A stretch of 64,000 nucleotides of DNA. It comes from Acidobacteriota bacterium. Lineage in GTDB: Bacteria; Acidobacteriota; Terriglobia; Acidiferrales; UBA7541. Each line of letters starts with the position of its first letter. Position 1 is the stretch's first letter. The DNA is taken from assembly GCA_021324935.1 (NCBI GenBank), contig JAJPIE010000041.1:1-64000 (forward strand), in the 5' to 3' direction. The position numbers were made by a program, and so were the translations under genes. The notes under the pieces were generated by a model that did not search any database, was not told where the DNA came from, and saw only the letters and a program-made list of their open reading frames with translations. Positions 10,311 to 18,669 of the stretch are shown piece by piece.

Positions 10311-10355
10311 ATGGGGATTTCCTGTGAGGAAGCGCAAGGGAGAATTCATCCATGA
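10311..10355 (+). other. Possible 14-codon leader ORF coupled to the lipoprotein gene
   Basis: ATG at 10311 follows AGGAAGG and encodes MGISCEEAQGRIHP. Its TGA overlaps the ATG of the 1593-residue lipoprotein as ATGA. Such an overlap could couple translation, or the ORF could be chance. The main gene has its own AAGGGAGA ribosome site inside this ORF. Confidence 0.3.
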
Positions 10356-13300
10356 AGTGGCGTGACGTGAAAAAAACATGGTTGGCGGCGAGCGCAGGCG
10401 CGGCCCTGCTCATTTCCGGGTGCGGCAGCTCGAATGTGAACGTCGTCACCATCGCGGTGACGCCGGCAAGCGCACGCGTGTTATCCGGGCAGGTACAGAC
10501 GTTCACCGCAACGGTGAGCGGCGCCACGGTTACCACGGTGACCAATTGGCCGTGCACGTACTCCTACGTCATTCCGCCCACCGGCTCCAACACCAATTCG
10601 CAGACGATTACCGGCAATTGCAGTTCCGGCGGCACCTTCAACGGCGCCAGCGGGGGCGAGACCGGTTCCTTCGGCACCTGGACCATCAGCACCGCCAACG
10701 GCTCCAACGTTTTGACCTACACCGCGCCGCCCCTCTCCAGTTTCCCCAAACCCTACGCTCCTACGATCTCCTTCAAGGCCACTGCCGATGCCGACAAAAG
10801 CAAAACGTCCACGGCCAGCATCACTCTCGATAGCGGCATTCGCGTTTCCCTCACTCCGTCAACCGCAACCGTGCCCGTCGGCCTCAATCCCGCCGGCACT
10901 GCCACCTTTAACGTCTCATTGACCAACACGCCGCCGGTCGGCATCCAGTATCTCCTGATGCAGATCTTTTCCAGTACCAAGTATCCCAACAACGCCACGG
11001 CCAATCCGCAAGCGGTCACCTGCTCTCCCGCATGCGGAACGATGGACGCCAGTGGCAATGGAATTTATACTGCCCCATCCACGATGCCCACCGATACAAC
11101 GCCTTCTTCCGGCGGCACCGTGAGCGGTTCGACCGTGTATTTGGTAGCTTGGTCTGCCTCCGACCCCTCCGAGTACAGCACGTCAACCATCACTCTCGTA
11201 AATGCGACCACCAATGCCGTCGACTACACCGGCTTATACCCCACCAGCATCCCTGCTGGAGGCTTGCTGCAGGATGTCTACCTGAATGCGCGCAATCTTT
11301 TGAACACGACTCAGATCTTCTTTATCCGGCCGGTTTCCGCTGCCAACCTGGCCACTGGCCAACAGGTGCTTTTGAACAGCGCGACGCAAGTCTTCACCAC
11401 CCCGATTTCGGGCGCCTATTGCACGCCGGCCACCGCCGGGACCAATGGAGCCACAAAAACAGTCACCTGCGACGCTTCCATTGTCACCCGCGTGCGCTTG
11501 CTCGCCGACCAGTTGAAACAAGCGGAACCTGACCCAACCCAGCCCGTTTGGATTCTTGTGTCCAACATCCCCGGCACGTCGCCGCCGGCCCCAACGCCTC
11601 CGTGCGTCCTTTTCCCGGGAACAACCAATTCGATCGCCTGCCCCATTCACCTCGTGAAAGCGGATCCCGGACTTGTCACCGCGGTGCCCGATACGATTCC
11701 ACAGCCCGCAAGTGGCCAGGCCTCCATCCAGTTTGGAGCGGACGGCGGTTATTACGGTGTTGGCGGTTCGTTGGCAACCCTGAATTTTGACGGCAACTCC
11801 GTGCTTTTGAGTCCGGGCTCCGGGCCTCGCCAGCTCCTGGGGCAATTGCAAGGGTTCCAGCTTCCAAACCCAGGCTTGTACGAGGTCACCGTGCAAAGCA
11901 ACGGCCTGCAGCAGGGCACGGCGCCTCAATTCACTACGCTTACTTCCAACACCGCCGTGCAGCCGAACTTTGCGACGTTCAACCCGAATCCGACCAACTC
12001 TCCTTCGGCGAATTGCCTGGATCCTTCCACTTCGCCGCCGGTCCCGCTTTCCGGCGCCTATCCGGGGTGCGTGCTGCTCCTTGGCGGTGGAAATCCCGCG
12101 CCCAGCGCCATAGCGCTCAATTCGGTGAAGGGTTACGCGGTCCTCGCGGAGGAAGGCACAGGCGCGTTGCAGTTGTTGAATCTGACCACCAGCGGGCCGG
12201 TGCAGAGCGGATCGCCCGTACTTATCACTGGCGTAGGAAGCACGACTCCTGCTCCCACGGACATCGCTCTGGACACGCAGCTAAACGTCAATGGCGGGGA
12301 CTTGGCCGCGATCGTCAGCACTTCCGACAGCACGCTCTACCTGTATTCGGTGAATCCCGGATCTACCCCGGCCTTCAGCCCGGTCAAGACCGTCTCGCTC
12401 GACATGCGCACGCTGCTCAACCAGCCGACGGCGACGGGCTTGCCGACTCCCTATTCGATCGGCGTCGATCCCGTCACGCACCTGGGAGTAGTGGCATTTT
12501 CGAACACCAACATCGCCTTCATCGTCGATGTCAACCCGAATCTGGATGGCAGCGACACGCGCACCTGCTTTCTCTCCGGGCAGACTCCTCCCTGCGTCGT
12601 TGCACCCGTCTCCGTTGTAACCGGCGACACACCCAAGGTGGTGATGCAGCCCAATGTTCCTCTGGCTTACGTCACACCTGGCGGGCCGCAAGGCACCGCG
12701 CAAACTTCCGTGGTGGACCTGCTCCAGCAGGGCACAACAGCGAAAATCGAGCCGTTCGTTTCCGGCGGCACCAGCGGCGCCGTACGCACCGCCGGAGTCA
12801 CGAAAATCATTACTTCCAGCCCGCATGGCATCAATCCCGTTCTCGGCGGAACCGTGATTATCTCCGGCGTTTTGCCGACCGCGAAGAATTCGAACTTCAA
12901 TGGCACATTTCAGATTCTTCCAGGAAGCGTCCTTGACCCCTATACTTTCTCGTATTCGCAGATTGGGCAGCCGGACGACATCGAGAGCAATGCCGCCAAT
13001 GCGCCGGGCACTGTGCAGTACGGCACGGCCAACTATTCGTTGGGAACTTCGCCCTTTGTTTCCGGCGGCGCCATCAATCCCATCACCCGCACGTTCGGTT
13101 TCGCTGACTTCAACCTGACTTCCGGCCAGATCGGATTCATCAGCACCTTGGACCAGACGCTTTCCTCCGTGACCTTGACCCAGGGAAGTTGTGGCTTGCA
13201 GAACGTGGCTCCGGTCTGCAACCCGATTCCCGCCGGGGCGCTCGAGAATGGATTCCGCTCCGTGGCCTTCGATCCCTTCACGAATGTATTTATCGCCTAC

Positions 13301-15133
13301 GCTCCCACGGCGAATCCCGATCCCAACGAAAACGGCAACAAGATTTCGCTGATCAATCCTGGCGGCGCGAATCTCAATGGCTCCACGAATTCTCCTTACC
13401 GCATTATTGCCGCCACACCGGTCGGCCAAATCGGTCAAGGCTCCTACACGCCGGCGGGGCAGTCCGCGCCGGTCCCCGTCTACGGGCCTATGGCTTACGA
13501 TCCCAGAACGAAATTCGTCATCGTGGCAAATGCCGGCAGCAATTCGCTCAGCTATATGAGCCTCGATCCCGGAAACAATTTCCAGCAGGCTCACATCCAG
13601 GATCTGAAATTGCCCGATCCGCCTTGTGCGAATGTGGGCGTTCCGGCAACCTGCTATGGAGTTCCGGTGATTCAGCCGCCGCTCCTCAGCAGCAATCCCG
13701 CGCACGCGCCGGGTCCGTGCAGTCCCTCGAATCCCAGCAATCCGTGCATGCCCCAGGCCGTGCAGGTCGGCGTCACCGCTACCGTGCGCATTCTCGGCCA
13801 GGGATTCGGTGGCAGCAAGGGAGCGCTGGCACGTCTGGACGGTCAGGTCTCCAATGATTGCGGCAGCAGTCCGGGCACTTTCTGCACCTCGTATGTCGGC
13901 GACAACGAACTGGACGTGACCATTCCAGGTTCGATGCTGACCGGCCCTCACGTTTATGGCGTCGATGTGCTTTCGCCTGGCGGTGCGGTCACCAACGAAA
14001 TCGACCTCAACGTGGTTGGCTTGCTCGATATGGCCAGCAGTACCGCCAACGGTTGCACTCCGAACAGCACGAACCCGCAAGGTCCGGAAGGCGTGGCCAT
14101 CGATTCCACGCGATCCGTGGCTTTAGTGACCAACTATTCCTGCAACAATGTTTCCGTGATCGCTATCAATCCGGCCGGCTACCTCAAACAGAATGGCAGC
14201 ACCGCGCCGTTTGGCACGATTCTTGGCAGCGTCGCCGTAGTCAGCAAGCCGCTGGGCATCGGCGTGCTCCCGCGTTTCGGCTATGCGGTGGTGGCCAACA
14301 GCGGCGATACCCCAACGGGCAGCGTTTCGATCATCGACTACAGCAATCCGGAAAGTCCGCAGATTGTCACCTGGACGCCTCCTTCGGGTTCCACCGCGCC
14401 AAATAATAAGGTGCTGGTTGGATTGTCCCCGCTGGGTGTTGGGGTGGATCAGGATCATGGCTGGGCGCTGGTCGCCAACAATGGTTCCAACACCCTTTCG
14501 GTTGTGGATCTCACGCCCTTGCTGCCAACCTTTCCATCCGATGGCTCGGGCCACGTCCAGGCGCCGCCGGCAGTGACTACGGTTGCCTTGAGCGGTCCGC
14601 CAACCGCCGTCGCCGTCGATCCGAATCGCGCCGTTGCCGTGGTCACCAACCTCCAAAACTCCGGCACCACTTCGGTCACCGGCGGCCTGGATGTCATCAG
14701 CCTTTCGAGCAATCCGCCCGCGAAACGCACCACGGCTTCGGTCTCCACGCTGACGGCCAGCCTTACCGGTATCGTTTACGATCCGGGCGATCCGAACACC
14801 ACGAATACCACCACCACGGGCGTCTTCTATGCAACCTCGTCGCTCGCGAACGCGGTGTACTCGTTCAATCCAGACACGGGCAGCACCCAAACCATTCGCG
14901 TGGGGATCAATCCCTTTTCCGTCGGCTATAACTACCAGACCGGCGGTTTGCTGACGATCAACTCCACTTCCAACACCAGTTCGCTGGTGGACGTGCAGAA
15001 CTTCACCACGCGCCAGACCCTCGGCATCAGCAGCCAGTCGCAATTCCCGATCGCCGTGGACAACCTGACGAACATCGCCGTCATACCCGACCAGAACAAC
15101 AATCGCGTGGTATTTCTGGCGATGCCCAAGTGA
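10352..15133 (+). CDS. Large cell-envelope lipoprotein with Ig-like, propeller and TIG domains
   Basis: 1593 residues with a lipoprotein signal: a basic start (MKWRDVKKTW), a hydrophobic core and the lipobox LISGC (Cys about residue 24). The N-terminal part (about 28-300) has Ig-like beta-sandwich repeats (VTIAVTPASARVLSGQVQTF; GIRVSLTPSTATVPVGL). Residues about 570-770 and 1230-1590 hold YVTN/NHL-type propeller repeats (GYAVLAEEGTGALQLLNL; GWALVANNGSNTLSVVDL; AVAVVTNLQNSG). A TIG/IPT-like unit lies near 1135-1220 (TATVRILGQGFGGSKG). The function is unknown; the fold suggests binding of surface polymers or proteins. It sits between bamA and skp on the same strand. Such multi-domain lipoproteins are common in soil Acidobacteriota, by general knowledge. 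Confidence 0.8.
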   Translation: MKWRDVKKTWLAASAGAALLISGCGSSNVNVVTIAVTPASARVLSGQVQTFTATVSGATVTTVTNWPCTYSYVIPPTGSNTNSQTITGNCSSGGTFNGASGGETGSFGTWTISTANGSNVLTYTAPPLSSFPKPYAPTISFKATADADKSKTSTASITLDSGIRVSLTPSTATVPVGLNPAGTATFNVSLTNTPPVGIQYLLMQIFSSTKYPNNATANPQAVTCSPACGTMDASGNGIYTAPSTMPTDTTPSSGGTVSGSTVYLVAWSASDPSEYSTSTITLVNATTNAVDYTGLYPTSIPAGGLLQDVYLNARNLLNTTQIFFIRPVSAANLATGQQVLLNSATQVFTTPISGAYCTPATAGTNGATKTVTCDASIVTRVRLLADQLKQAEPDPTQPVWILVSNIPGTSPPAPTPPCVLFPGTTNSIACPIHLVKADPGLVTAVPDTIPQPASGQASIQFGADGGYYGVGGSLATLNFDGNSVLLSPGSGPRQLLGQLQGFQLPNPGLYEVTVQSNGLQQGTAPQFTTLTSNTAVQPNFATFNPNPTNSPSANCLDPSTSPPVPLSGAYPGCVLLLGGGNPAPSAIALNSVKGYAVLAEEGTGALQLLNLTTSGPVQSGSPVLITGVGSTTPAPTDIALDTQLNVNGGDLAAIVSTSDSTLYLYSVNPGSTPAFSPVKTVSLDMRTLLNQPTATGLPTPYSIGVDPVTHLGVVAFSNTNIAFIVDVNPNLDGSDTRTCFLSGQTPPCVVAPVSVVTGDTPKVVMQPNVPLAYVTPGGPQGTAQTSVVDLLQQGTTAKIEPFVSGGTSGAVRTAGVTKIITSSPHGINPVLGGTVIISGVLPTAKNSNFNGTFQILPGSVLDPYTFSYSQIGQPDDIESNAANAPGTVQYGTANYSLGTSPFVSGGAINPITRTFGFADFNLTSGQIGFISTLDQTLSSVTLTQGSCGLQNVAPVCNPIPAGALENGFRSVAFDPFTNVFIAYAPTANPDPNENGNKISLINPGGANLNGSTNSPYRIIAATPVGQIGQGSYTPAGQSAPVPVYGPMAYDPRTKFVIVANAGSNSLSYMSLDPGNNFQQAHIQDLKLPDPPCANVGVPATCYGVPVIQPPLLSSNPAHAPGPCSPSNPSNPCMPQAVQVGVTATVRILGQGFGGSKGALARLDGQVSNDCGSSPGTFCTSYVGDNELDVTIPGSMLTGPHVYGVDVLSPGGAVTNEIDLNVVGLLDMASSTANGCTPNSTNPQGPEGVAIDSTRSVALVTNYSCNNVSVIAINPAGYLKQNGSTAPFGTILGSVAVVSKPLGIGVLPRFGYAVVANSGDTPTGSVSIIDYSNPESPQIVTWTPPSGSTAPNNKVLVGLSPLGVGVDQDHGWALVANNGSNTLSVVDLTPLLPTFPSDGSGHVQAPPAVTTVALSGPPTAVAVDPNRAVAVVTNLQNSGTTSVTGGLDVISLSSNPPAKRTTASVSTLTASLTGIVYDPGDPNTTNTTTTGVFYATSSLANAVYSFNPDTGSTQTIRVGINPFSVGYNYQTGGLLTINSTSNTSSLVDVQNFTTRQTLGISSQSQFPIAVDNLTNIAVIPDQNNNRVVFLAMPK

Positions 15134-15206
15134 GCGTTGTGCAGCGGCCGGTCTTCCGAGCCGCGGTTTTCAGGCAATCGGCAAGGGGAACTGCAGGAAT
15201 CGCCGT

Positions 15207-15236
15207 TTGCAGGGCTGTTGAGGAGTCGGATATACT
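15207..15236 (+). promoter_or_regulatory. Candidate promoter upstream of skp
   Basis: TTGCAG at 15207-15212 and TATACT at 15231-15236 with an 18-bp spacer. It lies in the 312-bp gap between the lipoprotein and skp genes and would give a leader of about 200 nt. That leader contains ACCGG-ATA-CCGGT, a short inverted repeat near 15356. I see no gene in this gap. Confidence 0.45.
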
Positions 15237-15445
15237 GTTCGCTTTGTGTGGCGGCAGGGAAAGCGCCTGCATTCATCGCGCCGGTCGTTGCTGAATTTCA
15301 GCCAGGCGATCCGCCGGCGCGGTATTGACCACGGGATTGTTGAATAGCTTTTGACCGGATACCGGTTAAGTTCGGATGGCTTGCCAAATCCGAGGCGGCG
15401 GCCGCCCGGGACCAGGCAGTGCCAAAAAGAAATAAGGAGAAAACA

Positions 15446-16069
15446 GTGGACTCGAGAAACGTTGTTCGTGTGGCCTTGGCGGCCACCTTGTGTTTGGCGG
15501 GGACCTCGGCGGTTCGTGCGCAGAATGCGGCGGCCCCGGCGGGTGGCAACAAGATCGCGATCCTCAACGTGCGGCAGGCCATCGTCGCCACCGCGGAGGG
15601 CAAGCAGGCTTCGGCGGAACTGCAGTCGCAATTCGCTCCGCGGCAGAACGAGCTGGAATCCCTCAACAAGCAGATCAACGATCTGCGTCAGCAGATTGCC
15701 GCGAATGCGAACACCTGGAGCGATGAGCAGAAGGCTCGCGCGCAGGCTCAGGGCCAGCGCCTGGCGCAGCAACTCGATCGCAAGCAGAACGAAATGCAGG
15801 AAGACGTAAACGCCGCCCAGAGCGACGTTGTCGATCGCATTGGACGCAAGATGATGGACGTGCTCGACCGCTACGCCCGCGAGAACGGCTATGTCGCCGT
15901 GTTCGATTCTTCGGCGCAGAATTCGCCCATCGTTTATGCCGCCAACACCATTGACGTCACCCAGGAGATTATCCGCCTCTATGACCAGGCCTATCCGGTG
16001 AAGTCCGCCGCGGCTCCGGCGGCAAAGCCCGCGGCCGCCCCGAAGGCAGCGGCCCCCGCAAAGCCGTAA
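15446..16069 (+). CDS. skp: OmpH/Skp-family periplasmic chaperone
   Basis: Periplasmic holdase for unfolded outer-membrane proteins. The 207-residue product has a signal peptide (VVRVALAATLCLAGTSAVRA), a short core beginning NKIAILNVRQAIVATAEGKQ, a long coiled-coil arm (about 60-130, rich in Gln, Lys and Glu) and the closing core segment GYVAVFDSSAQNSPIVYA. The Ala/Pro/Lys-rich tail (about 180-207) is low-complexity. The GTG at 15446 is chosen because AAGGAG lies 7 nt upstream, whereas an in-frame GTG at 15419 has no site. Skp genes often sit beside bamA; here the two are separated by the large lipoprotein. A strong terminator follows. Confidence 0.88.
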   Translation: MDSRNVVRVALAATLCLAGTSAVRAQNAAAPAGGNKIAILNVRQAIVATAEGKQASAELQSQFAPRQNELESLNKQINDLRQQIAANANTWSDEQKARAQAQGQRLAQQLDRKQNEMQEDVNAAQSDVVDRIGRKMMDVLDRYARENGYVAVFDSSAQNSPIVYAANTIDVTQEIIRLYDQAYPVKSAAAPAAKPAAAPKAAAPAKP

Positions 16070-16099
16070 CGCGCACAAACTAACTGCAAGCTTCAAGCG

Positions 16100-16131
16100 G
16101 GGCCGCCAGTCAGGCGGCCCTTGTTATTTTT
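16100..16131 (+). terminator. Intrinsic terminator after skp
   Basis: A perfect 8-bp stem, GGGCCGCC (16100-16107) and GGCGGCCC (16113-16120), with loop AGTCA, is followed by TTGTTATTTTT. It begins 30 nt after the skp stop codon and closes the bamA-skp block. Confidence 0.9.
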
Positions 16132-16282
16132 CCGGCAGTCCGGGCCCGGAAGGCGCCGAGTCCGGTCCGGCCGCATCATTGGGCGGTTCTTTGGGTTTGC
16201 CAAATCTGTGGTTCGTGTCGGCTTCAAAGAAAGCGTAGCCGGAGAGTGAATACCAGTGGTCGTCCCCCAGATAGCCGGGCAT
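16124..16282 (-). pseudogene. Small ORF or C-terminal relic of an unidentified gene
   Basis: A minus-strand frame from ATG at 16282 to TAA at 16124 encodes 52 residues starting MPGYLGDDHWYSLSGYAFFE and ending in a Pro/Gly-rich tail. Codon use is GC3-rich like real genes here, but an in-frame TGA lies seven codons upstream and no ribosome site is clear. It may be the end of a decayed gene or a real small protein. The rest of the gap, to 16550, shows no gene I can support. Confidence 0.3.
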
Positions 16283-16550
16283 CACCACAAGACCAATGCC
16301 TCAGCAAAAATGCGGAAAGCTCTGGACACTCTCCCTCACCAACTGGCTCCTGCTGCCCTCTAGAAAGCAGAAGGGGTGCCGAAGCCGGTAGCTTCGCCTC
16401 GGGATGGCGGGGCACACTGGATACAACGACTTTTGCATCAAGAACATGCAGGACGTTTTCCCGGCGCTTATCTGGTGCTCCGAACCTGGAACCTCTCGCC
16501 TTCCAACCAGGGCGCTTTCGCGTCAGCTAGGCCTTAAGCTCCCCGGTACC

Positions 16551-16579
16551 TTGCATTTACCTTGTTCCGGGAATATACT
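16551..16579 (+). promoter_or_regulatory. Sigma70-type promoter of the rimP-nusA-infB operon
   Basis: TTGCAT at 16551-16556 and TATACT at 16574-16579 are separated by exactly 17 bp. The start point would be near 16586, giving a leader of about 100 nt before rimP that contains the hairpin at 16612-16634. Confidence 0.65.
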
Positions 16580-16611
16580 CTTACTTCGCTCTGAATCGGG
16601 TCGCACCTTGG

Positions 16612-16634
16612 AGTGGGCGCAAGCCCACTTTTTT
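16612..16634 (+). promoter_or_regulatory. Terminator-like attenuator hairpin in the rimP leader
   Basis: AGTGGGC (16612-16618), loop GCAA and GCCCACT (16623-16629) run into six T residues. It has the form of an intrinsic terminator but lies between the operon promoter and the rimP start 54 nt downstream. Hairpins of this kind upstream of rimP-nusA are known in other bacteria, where NusA or the transcript itself may tune readthrough. The regulatory role here is inference. Confidence 0.6.
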
Positions 16635-16687
16635 GTTGCTGCCGGCGGTGCTGAGCTTGCGACCGGCCTAGGCCGGGGAGTCTCTGC

Positions 16688-17200
16688 GTGAATTTAGAAA
16701 AAGTCCGCGAGGCCGCCGAACGCGTGGCGCGTTCGGAAGGCCTGGAAGTCGTGGATGTCGAATGGAAGATCGGCAAGCAGCGATTTCTGCGGGTGTATAT
16801 CGACCGGGTACCTCCGGCGAAGCCCGCGGATGGGGCTGAGGGGCACGTCGCAGCGGATCCCTTCCCGAAGATCAGCCACGCCGATTGTGAGCGCGTGAGT
16901 CAGCAGCTCAGCGTCATCCTGGATGTGGAAGAACTTATTCCAGGCCCCGGCTACATCCTGGAAGTCAGTTCGCCGGGAATGGACCGCGCGCTGAAAAAGG
17001 CCGCCGACTTCCAACGATTCGCGGGGCGCCTGGCAAAAATTTCGACCGACCTGCCGATCGGCGAAGCAAAGTTTTTTGAAGGGCGTCTGAAAGGGTTCGC
17101 GGACGGGAAAGTCCGCATGGAGTTGAAAGGAAAAGAAGCGCGAATCGTCGATATTCCGCTCGAAACGATTCGCAAGGCAAATCTGGTCGTGGAGTTTTAG
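16688..17200 (+). CDS. rimP: Ribosome maturation factor RimP
   Basis: Cytoplasmic factor for 30S subunit maturation, 170 residues. The N-terminal alpha/beta domain starts EKVREAAERVARSEGLEVVD. The conserved core ILEVSSPGMDRALKKAADF (about residues 96-114) joins an SH3-like C-terminal domain (FFEGRLKGFADGKVRMELKG). A loop insert (PPAKPADGAEGHVAADP) around 40-56 makes it slightly longer than usual. GTG start with GGGGAG 7 nt upstream. It is the first gene of a rimP-nusA-infB-ylxP-rbfA-truB operon, with nusA only 9 bp downstream. Confidence 0.93.
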   Translation: MNLEKVREAAERVARSEGLEVVDVEWKIGKQRFLRVYIDRVPPAKPADGAEGHVAADPFPKISHADCERVSQQLSVILDVEELIPGPGYILEVSSPGMDRALKKAADFQRFAGRLAKISTDLPIGEAKFFEGRLKGFADGKVRMELKGKEARIVDIPLETIRKANLVVEF

Positions 17201-17209
17201 GAAAGAGAA

Positions 17210-18664
17210 ATGGCGAATCTGCTCTATCAGCAAATCGAAATGTTGAGCCGGGAGAAGCACATCGAACCGGAAGTGGTGATCTCCGCCATCGAAGACGCCA
17301 TGGTCGTGGCCGCCCGCAAGTTTTACAAGTCCGATGAGGACCTTCGCGGAAAGTTCAACCAGGAAAGTGGTCAGGTGGACGTCTACGCCGTTCAGACCGT
17401 CGTCGAGGAAGTCACCGACCCGAAGCGCGAAATCAGCCTGGCCGACGCGAAGAAGAAGAATCCCAGCGCCGAGATCGGCACGGAAATCATCACCCCGAAG
17501 CCCACCGAGGTTCTCGGACGCATCGCCGCGCAAACCGCCAAGCAGGTGATTTTGCAAAAGGTGCGTGAAGCGGAGCGCGACACCATCTACAACGAGTATC
17601 ACAACCGCGCCGGCGAACTCGTCACCGTTATCGTAAAGCGCGCCGAGGGTCCCGACTTGATCGTCGACATGGGGCGCACGGAAGCCCGCTTGCCCAAGCG
17701 TGAGCAATCGAAATTGGAAACTTACAACATCGGCGAGCGCCTGCGCGTGGTGATCAAGGCCGTCGACCGCGCCGCAAAGGGCCCGCAAGTGATCGTCTCG
17801 CGCGCGGATGCCGCCTTGGTTCAGCGTTTGTTCGAGATGGAAGTCCCGGAAATTTATGACGGCACGGTACAGATTCGCGCCGCCGCCCGCGAAGCCGGGG
17901 AGCGCACCAAGGTCGCCGTCGCCAGCCGCGACAAGGATGTCGATCCCGTGGGCGCTTGCGTCGGCATGAAGGGCATGCGCGTGCAATCCATCATCCGTGA
18001 ATTGCGCGGCGAGAAAATCGACATTATTCCCTACAACGAAGAGACCGTCGCTTTCGCGCAGAAGGCGTTGAGCCCGGCGAAGGTGACTCGCGTCCAGATC
18101 ACCGATCCGGAAAACAAAAAGCTCGAAGTGATCGTCGAGGATTCCCAGCTCTCGCTGGCCATCGGCAAAAAAGGACAGAATGTCCGCCTCGCCAGCAAGC
18201 TCATCGGCTGGGATATCGACATCAAGAGCGAAGAAGAGAAGCGCCGCGAAATCGAAGAGCAAATGACCGCTCTCACCGCCCCCACAACTCCCTTGACCGT
18301 GCTCGCGGGCGTCGGTCCGAAGACGATCGAAAAAATCGAGGCCGCCGGAATCACCAACCTCGAGAAGCTCGCCAGCATGACGCCGGAGCAGTTGATGGAA
18401 ATTCCCGGCATCGGCGAAAAGATGGTCGACAAAATTTATCAGGCCGTGAACCGTTTCTATGAAAGCGGTGAAACTGGCGCCGCACCGGCCGAAGCCGCAG
18501 CCGCGGAAGAAACCCCGGAAGGTGAAGAAGCCGCGGCACCCGGGGCCTCCGGCGAATCAGCGCCGGCCGATACAACCGTTTCCGCTTCGGAGACTAACTC
18601 CGAAGCCGCTGCAACCGCGGAAGCCGAAGCTCCCGCGGAACAGCAGGAAGAGAAGAATTCCTAA
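17210..18664 (+). CDS. nusA: Transcription termination/antitermination factor NusA
   Basis: Binds RNA polymerase and nascent RNA to control pausing, termination and antitermination. The 484-residue product has the N-terminal polymerase-binding domain (1-125), an S1 domain (about 130-200, with VIVKRAEGPDLIVDMGRTEA), two KH domains (about 205-345; the segment GMKGMRVQSIIRELRGEKID and the GxxG-type IGKKGQNVRLA), a helix-hairpin-helix region (about 365-425; IPGIGEKMVDKIY), and an acidic Ala/Glu-rich tail. No ylxR or L7Ae-like gene lies between nusA and infB, unlike in Firmicutes. NusA may act on the leader hairpin of its own operon. Confidence 0.95.
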   Translation: MANLLYQQIEMLSREKHIEPEVVISAIEDAMVVAARKFYKSDEDLRGKFNQESGQVDVYAVQTVVEEVTDPKREISLADAKKKNPSAEIGTEIITPKPTEVLGRIAAQTAKQVILQKVREAERDTIYNEYHNRAGELVTVIVKRAEGPDLIVDMGRTEARLPKREQSKLETYNIGERLRVVIKAVDRAAKGPQVIVSRADAALVQRLFEMEVPEIYDGTVQIRAAAREAGERTKVAVASRDKDVDPVGACVGMKGMRVQSIIRELRGEKIDIIPYNEETVAFAQKALSPAKVTRVQITDPENKKLEVIVEDSQLSLAIGKKGQNVRLASKLIGWDIDIKSEEEKRREIEEQMTALTAPTTPLTVLAGVGPKTIEKIEAAGITNLEKLASMTPEQLMEIPGIGEKMVDKIYQAVNRFYESGETGAAPAEAAAAEETPEGEEAAAPGASGESAPADTTVSASETNSEAAATAEAEAPAEQQEEKNS

Positions 18665-18669
18665 GAAGC

